DNA of 44,446 bases from positions 1-44,446 of the forward strand of contig JAEWYT010000109.1 in NCBI GenBank assembly GCA_023458595.1, read 5' to 3'. This document shows, in pieces, positions 1 through 8,075 of this stretch (within the stretch, counting starts at the first letter, position 1; every line of letters starts with the position of its first letter). Position numbers and translations under genes: made by a program. Origin of the DNA: Pseudomonadota bacterium. GTDB lineage: Bacteria; Pseudomonadota; Alphaproteobacteria; Rhizobiales; Tepidamorphaceae. Below the pieces are notes generated by a model, which was not told the origin of the DNA, did not search any database, and saw only the letters and a program-made list of their open reading frames with translations.

Positions 1-3000
1 GCGCGGCGTCTCGCGGCGCGGGGCGGGCTCGGCGACGGGCCTTGCGGCGGCCGGCTGCGCGACCGAAGCGGCCGATACCGATGCCGTGGCCGCGGCGCGG
101 CGGCGCTCGGGCACCGCCACGTCGAGCGTATTGCCGTGGCGCGAGACGATCTCGGACAGCTCGTTGAGCGCCTTGATCTGGTCGGCGACGGCGCGGCGCA
201 TGGCGGCAGCGTTCTCCTGCGTCTCGCGGGGCAGCTCGAAAACGCCGCGCTTGAGTTCGTCGCGGGTCGATTCCAGCTCCTCGGCGATCGCCTTGGCGGC
301 GGTGCGCATTTCCTGCGAGGCCTCGCCGAAGCGCTGGGTCGCCGCCTGCAGCATGCCGGCGATCTCCTTGGTGACGCCCTCGAAGCCGGCGCGAACGGCC
401 CCCGCCGCCCGCTCGCCTTCGTCGCCGGCCGACAGCCGCATGTACTCGAGCTGCTCGGCGATGGTGCGCGAGGAGGTCGACGCGGTTTCGGAGAGCATCT
501 GCCGGATTTCCTCGGCCGCGGTGCGCAGCGTGTCGAACTGCTCGGTGACGGAGCGGGCCGAGAGCTGGGCGCGCTCGGCGATCCCGGAGGAGGCGCGGTC
601 GGCGGCCTCCTGGATGCCCTGGATCTCCTCGGCGACCGAACGGGTCGAGTGGATCGCCCGGCTCGACATGGCCGACGCGATGTCCTCGGCGGTGGCCTGG
701 ATGCGCTCGATCTCGGAGAGCAGCGACTGCGCCGAGGTGGACGTACGGTCGGTGACCGTGGCGGCGACGTCGTCGGCGGCCCGGCGCACCGCGTCGAGCT
801 GCTCGTAGATCGCCCGGGTAGAGGTCAGCGCGCGCTGGCCCATGGCGCCGGCGAGGTCCTCCACGGAGGAGTTGAGGCGCTCGAACTCGGACAGGAGCCG
901 CTCGGAAGCGTCCCGGGTCGAGCTCTGCAGCATCTCGCCGAGCGAGTGGGCGCGCGCCTCGGCGGCCACGAGCGTGCGCTCGATGGCCTGCGTGTAGCCC
1001 GTGATCAGCCCGTCGATCTCCTGCGCCCGCGCCGTGAGCGAGGAGGCGAGGTCGTCGAGGCGCGTCCGGCGCGCCTCGATCGCCACGTCGATCTCGGCAT
1101 TGGTCCTGTCGAGGCGGTCGGCGGTCTCCGCCAGAGCCTTGCCCTGGGCATCGAACCGGCCGGCCATGGCGCCGATGTCGGCGAGGACCTTGGTCGACAT
1201 GTCCTCGAGCAGCTTCACCTGCGTGCCCATGCGCTCGCTGGTGCTGTCGGCGTCGGCCGAGACGGCCTCGACCGCCTTGCGGAAGTCGCCGACGCGCTGG
1301 TTCAGCGTCGCCTCGATCGTCGAAAGGTTGTCGCTGGCGCCGGTCAGCACCGAGCGCAGCAGCGAGTTGGAATCGCCGAGCCGCTCGAGGATCGCCTCGA
1401 TGTTGGTGGTCAGCGACGTGTTCGTCTCGGAGATCTCCTCGACGATCTTGCGGCCGCGCGATTCCAGCGCGTCGTAGGCGTGCTGGCCGCTCTCGGAGAT
1501 CGCCTTGGTGACCTCGAGGCCCTGCTGGGCGATCTGCCGGGTGATCTCGCCGCCCTTCGTCGACAGGGCGAGCGACACGGTCTCGGCGGCTTCGCCGACG
1601 ACATCGCCGATCTCGCCGGAGCGGGCGGCGATCTCGTTGATCAGCCTGCCGCCGCGCACGATCAGCGTCTCCTCGAGCTCGCTGGCGCGGGCGGAGAGCT
1701 GCTCGTTGATCTCGCTCGAACGGCTCGACAGCGTCTCGTTGATGCTGGCGGCGCGCGTCGAGAGGGTCTGCTCGATCTCGTTGGCGCGCGAGCCGAGCGT
1801 CACGTTGATCTCGTCGGCGCGGGAGCCGAGGGTCTCGTTTATGATCCTGGCGCGGGCGCCGAGAGTCTCGTTGATCTCGTCGGCCCGGGAGCCGAGCGTC
1901 ACGTTGATCTCGTCGGCGCGGGAGCCGAGGGTCTGGTTGATCTCGTCGGCACGGGAACCGAGGGTCTGGTTGATCTCGTCGGCGCGGGAGCCGAGGGTCT
2001 CGTTGATCTCCCTGGCGCGCGAGCCGAGGGCCTCGTTGATCTCGTCGGCACGGGAGCCGAGCGTCTCGCCGATCTCCTTCGCCCGCGAGCCGAGCGTCTC
2101 GTCGATCTCCCTGGCCTGGCCGCCGAGCGCCCTGTTGATCTCCTCGGCGCGGGAGCCGAGGGTCTTGTTGATCTCGTCGGCGCGCGAGCCGAGCATCTCG
2201 TTGATCCGGCCGGTCTGACCGTCGAGCGTGGCCTCGATCGACTCGAAGTTGCGCACGAACGCCCGCTCGAACTCGCCGACGCGGCTCGACAGCCGATCGT
2301 CGATCTTGGTCGCCTGCTCGCCGAGGGCCTTCTCCAGGGCCTCTCCCTTGTCGGTGAGGGTGGTGGAGATGTCGCTCAGGCGGTTGCCGAGCATCCCGTC
2401 GATCTCGGAGGCGCGATCGGCGACCGAGCGCACGAAGGAGTCCGCCCGCTTCGACAGCGTCTGCTCGATGGCGGCGCTGCGCTCCTCCAGGACCGATCCG
2501 AAGCGGTCGAGACGGTTGTCGAGCGCGGAGGTGAGTTCCTGCCCGCGCGTCGCCAGCGTCTCGGTGATCGCGGCGGAACGCTCGGTCAGGATCTCGTTGA
2601 GCTCGGCCGACCTGTGGTCGAGAAGCTCGGTGATCTCGGTGGAGCGGAAGGCGAGCTTGTCGACCAGCTCGCCGCCCTTCACCGACAGGGTGTGGTCGAC
2701 GTCGGCGACGGTGCGGCGAAGGTTCTCCTCGACCTCCTGGCTGCGGCCGCCCATCGCCTCCAGCAGCTTCTGGGAGGAGCTGTTGAGGTTTTCGCTGAGC
2801 TGGGCGGCGCGCTGGGCGATCGAGCGGGCGACCTCGGCGCCGGCGGTTCCGAGCTGCTCGGAATACTCCGCCGTGCGGCGCACGATGTCGTCGACGAGGC
2901 TGGCCCCGGTCGTCGCCAGCCGCTCCGTCAGCTCGTTGCCGCGGTTGGTGACGACGTCCTCGATGTTGCGGCTCGTCTCGTTGATGCGCGTGGTCAGCGC

Positions 3001-4422
3001 GTTGCCGTTGAGCGCGATGGTGTCGGAGATCTGCTCGCCGACCTGCGACAGGCGGTCGGTGACCTCGGTGCCGCGCTGGATCAGCGTGTGCGAGAGCTGG
3101 TTGCCGGTCTCGCTGAGGCGATGCGTCACCTCGGCGCTGCGGTCGGTCAGCGACTCGATCAGCGAGTGGCCGGTGGAGGCGAGCGTCTCGTTGATGGCGT
3201 TGCCGCGTTCCGACAGGTCCTGGACGATTTCCACGCCCGTGCGCTCGAACGCGGCGTTCACCTCGCGGCCGCGCTGGTCGAGGGTCACGGTGACCATTTC
3301 GCTCGCCTCGGTCAGCGTCTGGGCGACGTCGTGGCCGGTGTGGGAGAGGCGGCGGACGAATTCGTCGCCGTGGGTGGTCAAGGTCGAGATCAGGTTGTCG
3401 CCGGAGGCGGTCAGCGCGTCGGCCATCTCGTCGCCGCGCCGGGTCAGCGCCTCGGTGACGCGGTCGCCGGCGGAGGCCACCGACTCGGTGATGCGGTCGC
3501 CGGCGGTGGCGAGATCGTGCGACAGGTTCTCGTGCGCCCCGGAAATGGCGGCGCGCAGGCGGTCGGCATTGTTCAGAAGCGCCTCGCGCTCGTTCGACAT
3601 CTGGTCGATCAGGCCGCGGATGCGGATCTCGTTCTCGTGGTAGGCGCGCTCCAGCGAGGAGACCTCGCTGTGGATGAGCGCCTCGAGCTCGCCGGCGCGG
3701 GCGAGGGCCCGCTCGACGCCGTCGCCCATGGCGGCGACCTCGCGGCGGATGGCCTGTCCGACCGTCAGCACGGCTTCCTTGGCCACGCCCTCGGGCTCGG
3801 CGAGACGGATCGCGGCCTCGGTCAGCGACCGGCTGGCCAGGCGCAGGTCCTGGGCACGCCAGATCATCGCGGCGGTCGCGAAGAACAGCAGCACCGGGAT
3901 GGCCATCGAGGCCCAGACGAAGACGATGCCCGGGTCGGAGCGGACGAGGTCGGGATCGGTCAGCGCGAACAGCGAGGAGCCGTAGAGGCCGTAGCCGACG
4001 GCGCCGCAGACGCCGATCCACAGGACCGAGACGAGGGCGGCGATCCAGAACGGCGTGCGCGGCGCCCGGCGCTGCATCGAATAGACGACGTGGCTCAGCG
4101 TCGGCCGGTCGTCGTTGGCGGGGCGGCGGGCGTCGTTGGCGGGTTTCTCCGGCGGGCGCTGCGCGGGGGCGGCGCGGCGGCGAGCCTCGGGCGCTTCACG
4201 GGCGGACTGTCGCCCGTTGCCGCGCGGCGACGGCTCGCGGGCGGCCTCGACGACGCGCTCGACGGCGCGATTGACCGATTCCGTCGCTCGCTCCGCGCTT
4301 TCGGCGCTGGACGACAGCGGCCTGGACAGGGCCTCGTCGTCACCGCTCAGCGACAGGGCTTCTTCGACGGCCGAAAGGGCCGCTTCCGCAGCGTCGCGCA
4401 TCTTTGGAGATTGATTTGCCAT
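1..4422 (-). CDS. Giant apolipoprotein-repeat, coiled-coil membrane protein; GPR/RgsE-like polar growth scaffold (C-terminus cut by window edge)
   Basis: The visible part is 1474 codons and still open at the left edge. The start ATG (4422) has a GAGG-type ribosome site about 11 nt upstream. Residues 1-120 are Ala/Arg/Pro-rich and probably disordered and cytoplasmic. Two hydrophobic segments follow at about 125-148 and 165-188. After that comes more than 1200 residues of almost uninterrupted amphipathic helix built on an 11-residue period, most regular at the positions listed separately. The last visible 35 residues become Ala/Pro/Arg-rich, so another domain or tail lies outside the window. 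Size, two N-terminal membrane segments and apolipoprotein-like repeats match GROWTH POLE RING (Agrobacterium) and RgsE (Sinorhizobium), which organise unipolar growth in Hyphomicrobiales. That assignment is inference from architecture. Alternative labels for such proteins are kinesin-like or apolipoprotein A1/A4/E domain protein. Confidence 0.8.
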   Translation of the reverse strand, partial: MANQSPKMRDAAEAALSAVEEALSLSGDDEALSRPLSSSAESAERATESVNRAVERVVEAAREPSPRGNGRQSAREAPEARRRAAPAQRPPEKPANDARRPANDDRPTLSHVVYSMQRRAPRTPFWIAALVSVLWIGVCGAVGYGLYGSSLFALTDPDLVRSDPGIVFVWASMAIPVLLFFATAAMIWRAQDLRLASRSLTEAAIRLAEPEGVAKEAVLTVGQAIRREVAAMGDGVERALARAGELEALIHSEVSSLERAYHENEIRIRGLIDQMSNEREALLNNADRLRAAISGAHENLSHDLATAGDRITESVASAGDRVTEALTRRGDEMADALTASGDNLISTLTTHGDEFVRRLSHTGHDVAQTLTEASEMVTVTLDQRGREVNAAFERTGVEIVQDLSERGNAINETLASTGHSLIESLTDRSAEVTHRLSETGNQLSHTLIQRGTEVTDRLSQVGEQISDTIALNGNALTTRINETSRNIEDVVTNRGNELTERLATTGASLVDDIVRRTAEYSEQLGTAGAEVARSIAQRAAQLSENLNSSSQKLLEAMGGRSQEVEENLRRTVADVDHTLSVKGGELVDKLAFRSTEITELLDHRSAELNEILTERSAAITETLATRGQELTSALDNRLDRFGSVLEERSAAIEQTLSKRADSFVRSVADRASEIDGMLGNRLSDISTTLTDKGEALEKALGEQATKIDDRLSSRVGEFERAFVRNFESIEATLDGQTGRINEMLGSRADEINKTLGSRAEEINRALGGQAREIDETLGSRAKEIGETLGSRADEINEALGSRAREINETLGSRADEINQTLGSRADEINQTLGSRADEINVTLGSRADEINETLGARARIINETLGSRADEINVTLGSRANEIEQTLSTRAASINETLSSRSSEINEQLSARASELEETLIVRGGRLINEIAARSGEIGDVVGEAAETVSLALSTKGGEITRQIAQQGLEVTKAISESGQHAYDALESRGRKIVEEISETNTSLTTNIEAILERLGDSNSLLRSVLTGASDNLSTIEATLNQRVGDFRKAVEAVSADADSTSERMGTQVKLLEDMSTKVLADIGAMAGRFDAQGKALAETADRLDRTNAEIDVAIEARRTRLDDLASSLTARAQEIDGLITGYTQAIERTLVAAEARAHSLGEMLQSSTRDASERLLSEFERLNSSVEDLAGAMGQRALTSTRAIYEQLDAVRRAADDVAATVTDRTSTSAQSLLSEIERIQATAEDIASAMSSRAIHSTRSVAEEIQGIQEAADRASSGIAERAQLSARSVTEQFDTLRTAAEEIRQMLSETASTSSRTIAEQLEYMRLSAGDEGERAAGAVRAGFEGVTKEIAGMLQAATQRFGEASQEMRTAAKAIAEELESTRDELKRGVFELPRETQENAAAMRRAVADQIKALNELSEIVSRHGNTLDVAVPERRRAAATASVSAASVAQPAAARPVAEPAPRRETPR
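1700..2218 (-). repeat. Tandem 33-bp repeats encoding 11-residue helical units in the GPR/RgsE-like protein
   Basis: About 15 head-to-tail copies of a 33-bp unit lie here, read on the minus strand. The encoded unit is close to ETLGSRADEIN, with substitutions mainly at the first three positions. Several neighbouring copies differ by only a few bases, which suggests recent expansion or gene conversion. An 11-residue period gives three turns of helix and is typical of apolipoprotein-like amphipathic helices. Less regular copies extend on both sides through most of the gene. Confidence 0.9.
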
Positions 4423-4673
4423 TGTGTATTCGCCTCGCGTCCGTACTCAATACCACCCGGGCGCCTGCCCGCCGCTTTTCTCGAGCCAGCGCCGGTTCCG
4501 GCCTTCGGTTCGACCTGAGGTTACGATCCCCCAACACCAAACCGCGGCATCCGATCGCCCGCATACTCCGGGCGTCGCAATACCGACCGCTCGGTCCCGT
4601 GTCCGCCGACACTTGCCGCAGCCGACAGTCTAGTGCCAAATTCAAGCGGGGAAAACACCCGCGCAGCGGTGTG

Positions 4674-4689
4674 TTAATACATCGTTAAC
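4674..4689. promoter_or_regulatory. CtrA-type binding site (TTAA-N7-TTAAC)
   Basis: The sequence reads TTAA, seven bases, then TTAAC, an exact match to the full CtrA consensus used in Caulobacter and Hyphomicrobiales. It lies in the 281-bp gap between the divergent GPR/RgsE-like gene and the small gene at 4704, ending 15 bases before that TTG start and about 250 bp from the start of the large gene. Such AT-only halves are rare in this GC-rich background. A second half-site-like TTAACC occurs near 4997, ahead of the Hpt gene. Binding is inferred. The rest of the gap shows no other clear signal. Confidence 0.55.
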
Positions 4690-4703
4690 GATGGAGGTCG
4701 AGC

Positions 4704-4976
4704 TTGGCGCGGGCTGGCGCTGACGGGCAGGGAACCTCGGCGCCGACCGCGGCGCAGAGGAGCTATCTGGAGCGGGGAATCGGCCAGCCGGGCGGCAAAT
4801 TGCCACTGTTCGGCCCCGACGGGCGCCAGATCAACCACCAAACCATCCGTTCCTGCATCGAAAGCGGCTGGGCCGAGCCCTGGTTCGACAATCCGATCAA
4901 GCCGAACTGGCTGGTCTGCCGGCTGACCGAGGCAGGCTACCGGATTCTCGGCCGGAATCCCCCGGTCTCCCCGTAG
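4704..4976 (+). CDS. Small conserved hypothetical protein (90 aa)
   Basis: This is a 90-residue cytoplasmic protein with no signal peptide or membrane segment. The TTG start is supported by a GGAGG ribosome site ending six bases upstream; the ATG at 4691 is out of frame. The composition is ordinary for a real gene, with a Trp-rich core (GWAEPWFDN, KPNWLVC) and a short C-terminal segment (LTEAGYRIL) like the end of a winged-helix fold. I recall similar small proteins in Hyphomicrobiales but no assigned function. It sits between a GPR/RgsE-like gene (divergent) and an Hpt gene (downstream, 128-bp gap), just behind a CtrA-like site, so a cell-cycle link is possible but unproven. Confidence 0.75.
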   Translation: MARAGADGQGTSAPTAAQRSYLERGIGQPGGKLPLFGPDGRQINHQTIRSCIESGWAEPWFDNPIKPNWLVCRLTEAGYRILGRNPPVSP

Positions 4977-5104
4977 CCGGGGTGTGTACAATCGGATTAA
5001 CCCATCCTTATCGGGGCTGCGTCATTCTGCAATGCAGCATCTCGGGGCGACACCTCGAGGCAACATTTCGGGCGTCCGCACGCCCGACAGCCAGGAGTTG
5101 CAGA

Positions 5105-5488
5105 ATGGGCCAATACGTCGACCCGCTTCGTGTCGGGGACCCCGTGGCCGCACATGGTACCCCGGTGGATCTCGTCCATCTGGCGCGGCACACGTTCGGG
5201 GACGCCGAACTGGAGCGCGAGGTCCTGCAGTTGTTCGTGACGCAGTCGCGCATCTACCTGAACCGTCTGAAGGAAGCCCGCGACGTCGAGCAGTGGCGCC
5301 GCGCGGCGCACACGATCAAGGGTTCGGCGCGCGGCATCGGCGCCTGGGCGGTCGCCGAAAGGGCGCAGGCCGCCGAGCTTCTCGGCAACGACGTCGACGA
5401 CGAGCGCAGCCGCAAGGCGATCGCCTCTCTGGAGCAGGAGGTCGACGCCGCCAACACCTATATCCGCGGCCTCTTCGTCGAGCACTGA
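5105..5488 (+). CDS. Stand-alone Hpt (histidine phosphotransfer) domain protein
   Basis: The protein is 127 residues. Residues 20-125 form one Hpt four-helix domain. The phospho-accepting motif AAHTIKGSARGIG is intact, with His69 as the predicted phosphorylation site. No kinase, receiver or membrane segment is present, so it should shuttle phosphate between a hybrid kinase and response regulators in the cytoplasm. The start ATG has an AGGAG site seven bases upstream; upstream in-frame starts at 4982 and later lack one. It is not ChpT-like in size (ChpT is about 200 residues with a degenerate kinase fold). The partner kinase is not in the window. The position next to the GPR/RgsE-like gene is suggestive only. 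Confidence 0.88.
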   Translation: MGQYVDPLRVGDPVAAHGTPVDLVHLARHTFGDAELEREVLQLFVTQSRIYLNRLKEARDVEQWRRAAHTIKGSARGIGAWAVAERAQAAELLGNDVDDERSRKAIASLEQEVDAANTYIRGLFVEH

Positions 5489-5621
5489 GGCCACCGGCCG
5501 CCCTGCGACATCGCGGGGGACTGGCGCGCGCGCCTATCTTCGCCTATAGGGCGGCCGGAACGCGCCGTTTCCCATCGGCCGCATCCGACGATCCAGCTTC
5601 CAGCGCCGACCAGACCGCCCC

Positions 5622-5942
5622 ATGCCCAAGATTACCTACATCGAGCACAACGGAACCGTTCACGACGTCGAGGGCGAGGTCGGGGCGACCGTCATGGAGA
5701 CCGCGATACGCAACGCGGTGCCCGGCATCGAGGCCGAATGCGGCGGCGCGCTCGCCTGCGCGACCTGCCACGTCTACGTGCGCGAGGACTGGTTCGAAAA
5801 GACCGGCGGCCCCTCCGAGATGGAGGAGGACATGCTCGATTTCGCCTACGACGTGCGTCCGACGAGCCGGCTGTCCTGCCAGATCAAGGTCACCGAGGCG
5901 CTCGACGGCCTCGTCGTCGACGTGCCCGAGCGACAGGGCTAG
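5622..5942 (+). CDS. [2Fe-2S] ferredoxin, adrenodoxin type (first of two)
   Basis: This is a 106-residue soluble electron carrier. The cluster ligands are Cys40, Cys46, Cys49 (ECGGALACATCH) and Cys86 (RLSCQI), the spacing of vertebrate-adrenodoxin and bacterial FdVI-type ferredoxins. The acidic helix between Cys49 and Cys86 (PSEMEEDMLD) is the usual surface for docking redox partners. It resembles the next ferredoxin along the whole length, so the two look like paralogs. Sulfite reductase and a ferredoxin-NADP reductase lie just downstream, which suggests but does not prove a role in sulfur assimilation. Fe-S cluster assembly or P450 supply are alternatives. Confidence 0.93.
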   Translation: MPKITYIEHNGTVHDVEGEVGATVMETAIRNAVPGIEAECGGALACATCHVYVREDWFEKTGGPSEMEEDMLDFAYDVRPTSRLSCQIKVTEALDGLVVDVPERQG

Positions 5943-6010
5943 GGATCGCCGTCGACCGGTTCCGGCCGCTCGGCCTCCGTGCGAGGTAACGCGCCCGGAA
6001 TCTGCCGGTT

Positions 6011-6039
6011 TTGACAGATCGCAATGCAATCGCTAACTA
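6011..6039 (+). promoter_or_regulatory. Predicted sigma-70-type promoter for the second ferredoxin gene
   Basis: TTGACA (6011-6016) is followed after 17 bases by TAACTA (6034-6039), with the ferredoxin ATG about 60 bases further on. The -35 box and the spacing match the consensus exactly. It is the clearest housekeeping-type promoter I noticed in the window and implies separate transcription from the first ferredoxin gene. Predicted from sequence only. Confidence 0.55.
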
Positions 6040-6098
6040 GCGCCGGCTTATCGCTTCCTGTCGGCCTCGGGACGACCATCCACCGAGAGGGAGATGTC

Positions 6099-6449
6099 AT
6101 GAAGCTGATCGTCACCGATTGCGAAGGCCGCGAGCACGTTCTCGAGGCGCTCGAGGGCTGGCGCGTGATGGAGGTGATCCGCGACTGGGGCATTCCGATC
6201 AAGGCGGAATGCGGCGGGGCGGGCATCTGCGGCACGTGCCACGTGGAAGTCGACCCCGAGTGGCTCGGCGCGCTGCCCGAGCCGACCGAGGAGGAACTCG
6301 ACGCCCTCGACAAGCTGCCGACGGCGCAGGCGAACTCGCGGCTCTCCTGCCAGATCCTGATGAGCGAGGAACTCGACGGGTTGCGCGTCAGCCTGACCGC
6401 CGAAGCCGGCTGCGAATCCGCCGATCCGGCGACGTCCGAGGTCGCCTGA
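6099..6449 (+). CDS. [2Fe-2S] ferredoxin, adrenodoxin type (second of two)
   Basis: The protein is 116 residues with the same cysteine pattern as its neighbour: ECGGAGICGTCH, then RLSCQI before the C-terminus. The intervening segment is acidic (PEPTEEELDALD). A 15-residue tail after the ferredoxin fold is low-complexity. The chosen ATG has a GAGAGGGAG ribosome site just upstream; a longer in-frame start at 6024 adds residues unlike the family. A consensus-like promoter precedes it and the cysG operon begins 195 bp downstream. It is a plausible electron donor for the sulfite reductase encoded nearby. Which partner each ferredoxin serves cannot be told from sequence. Confidence 0.93.
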   Translation: MKLIVTDCEGREHVLEALEGWRVMEVIRDWGIPIKAECGGAGICGTCHVEVDPEWLGALPEPTEEELDALDKLPTAQANSRLSCQILMSEELDGLRVSLTAEAGCESADPATSEVA

Positions 6450-6644
6450 CGCGTCTGCGCCGTTTTGCCCATGCTGCCGTTCGGGGGGATCGGGAAAACC
6501 GGTTCCCCGTAACGCGGTGCAGCGCAGCATGAGGTTCCAAATATCTCTATATCGTTGAATTTGCTCTGTTTTTCTTGATTGCCGGCATTGTCCGGCTGCC
6601 GGGGTTCGCGCCATATTCCCCGTCGGTCAGTCTCGAGGTCCGGC

Positions 6645-8063
6645 ATGGGCGCGCTCAAAACCTTTCCAGTTTCCGCGGTTGTCGACGGGCGACCGGTGAT
6701 CGTCGTCGGCAACGGCGAGGCGGCCGCCGCCAAGGTCCGCCTGCTCGCCAAGACCAGCGCCGACGTGCGTGTCTTCGCGCCGGCGCCGGAGGCCGCGTTG
6801 AGCGGTCTTGCCGCGGAACTCGGCTACCTTCTCCGCGAGGCGGTGCCGGAGGCGGACGACTTCCACGGCGCTGCGCTCGCCTTCATCGCGACGGAGGACG
6901 AGGCCGCCGACCGGGAACTCGCCGCGCGGGGCCGCGCGGCCGGCGTGCCGGTCAACGTGGTCGACCGGCCCGAGCTGTGCGACGTGCTGACGCCTGCGAT
7001 CGTCGACAGGGCGCCGGTCACCGTCGCGATCTCGACGGAAGGCGCGGCGCCGGTGCTGGCGAGCCTTCTGCGGGCCCGCATCGAGGAGATCCTGACGCCG
7101 GGAACCGGGCTGCTCGCCTCGCTCGCGGGCGAATTGCGCGGCCGGGTCGCCGACCTGCTGCCGCCCGGCGCGAGGCGGCTGACGTTCTGGCGACGCTTCT
7201 TCACCGGCGAGGACTTCGCGTTGGCCGCGACCCGTGGCGCGGCCGAAGTGCGCCGCCGGGCGGTGAGGCTGCTCGAGGACGAGCGCGGTTCCGAAGAAGG
7301 GCGGGGCTTCGTCTGGCTGGTCGGGGCGGGCCCCGGGGCCGCCGACCTGCTGACCTTGCGTGCCCGCCGGGTTCTCGCCGCGGCCGACGTCGTCGTCTAC
7401 GACAGCCTGGTCGAGACGGAGGTTCTGGACGTCGTGCGCCGCGATGCGCGGCGCATCGACGTCGGCAAGCGCAAGGGCCGTGCGAAGGCTTCGCAGGACG
7501 AGATCAACGCGATCCTGATCGCCGAGGCGACGGCGGGGCACCGGGTCGTGCGGCTGAAGGCCGGCGATCCGATGGTCTACGGCCGGGCCGGCGAGGAGAT
7601 CGCGGCGCTGCGCGACGCGGGCATCGACCATGCCGTCGTGCCGGGCATCACCGCGGCGCTCGGGGCCGCCGCCGAGACGGCGACACCGCTGACCCATCGC
7701 GCGCACGCCTCCGCGCTCGTCTTCGCGACCGGCCACGCCGCTCCCGGCGAGGACGGCCTGGATTGGGCCGAACTTGCCCGATCCGACGCGACGATCAGCC
7801 TCTACATGGCCAGGTCCGTCGCGGACGAGGTCGCCGCGTCGCTGATTTCCAACGGTCTTTCGCCGGATACGCCGGTCGCCGCGATCGAGAACGCCTGCCG
7901 GCCGGAGCAGCGGCGCTTCTTCGGACGGCTCTCCGAGATGCCCGCGCTCGCGGGTCGCAAGGAGCTTGCCGGACCCGTCGTGATCTTCGTCGGCCGCGCC
8001 GTCGCCGAGGGCGACTGGGCGGACGCCGAGAGCTTCGTCGCCAAAGCCACACTGGCTGCCTGA
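6645..8063 (+). CDS. cysG: Siroheme synthase CysG (dehydrogenase/ferrochelatase plus uroporphyrinogen-III methyltransferase)
   Basis: This 472-residue bifunctional enzyme makes siroheme, the prosthetic group of sulfite reductase. Residues 1-215 form the precorrin-2 dehydrogenase/ferrochelatase half, with an NAD-binding glycine motif (VVGNGEAAAAK) near the start and the dimerisation segment after it. From about residue 220 comes the SAM-dependent methyltransferase half: VGAGPGAADLLTLRA, YDSLV, RLKAGDPMVYGRAGEE and VPGITAALGAAA are all intact. The ATG at 6645 is preferred over 6579 because the intervening residues do not fit the family. It is the first gene of the cys operon: DUF2849 follows after 12 bases. 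The AT-richer gap upstream probably holds the operon promoter. Confidence 0.93.
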   Translation: MGALKTFPVSAVVDGRPVIVVGNGEAAAAKVRLLAKTSADVRVFAPAPEAALSGLAAELGYLLREAVPEADDFHGAALAFIATEDEAADRELAARGRAAGVPVNVVDRPELCDVLTPAIVDRAPVTVAISTEGAAPVLASLLRARIEEILTPGTGLLASLAGELRGRVADLLPPGARRLTFWRRFFTGEDFALAATRGAAEVRRRAVRLLEDERGSEEGRGFVWLVGAGPGAADLLTLRARRVLAAADVVVYDSLVETEVLDVVRRDARRIDVGKRKGRAKASQDEINAILIAEATAGHRVVRLKAGDPMVYGRAGEEIAALRDAGIDHAVVPGITAALGAAAETATPLTHRAHASALVFATGHAAPGEDGLDWAELARSDATISLYMARSVADEVAASLISNGLSPDTPVAAIENACRPEQRRFFGRLSEMPALAGRKELAGPVVIFVGRAVAEGDWADAESFVAKATLAA

Positions 8064-8075
8064 GGAGTGAAGACA

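Noticed and set aside
1700..2218. 33-bp periodic repeats that look like a CRISPR array
   Set aside because: No unique spacers lie between the units; the period is 11 codons within a coding frame, so they are protein repeats.
136..4518. A 1460-codon plus-strand ORF, rich in Gly/Arg/Leu/Asp repeats
   Set aside because: It is the antisense reading of the GPR/RgsE-like gene; in this codon-biased genome the opposite frame stays open. It has no ribosome site and the minus-strand frame has the membrane segments and helical repeats.
6491..6508. Hairpin GGGAA-AACCGG-TTCCC after the second ferredoxin gene, considered as a terminator
   Set aside because: Stem of only five pairs with no T-run; too weak to call.
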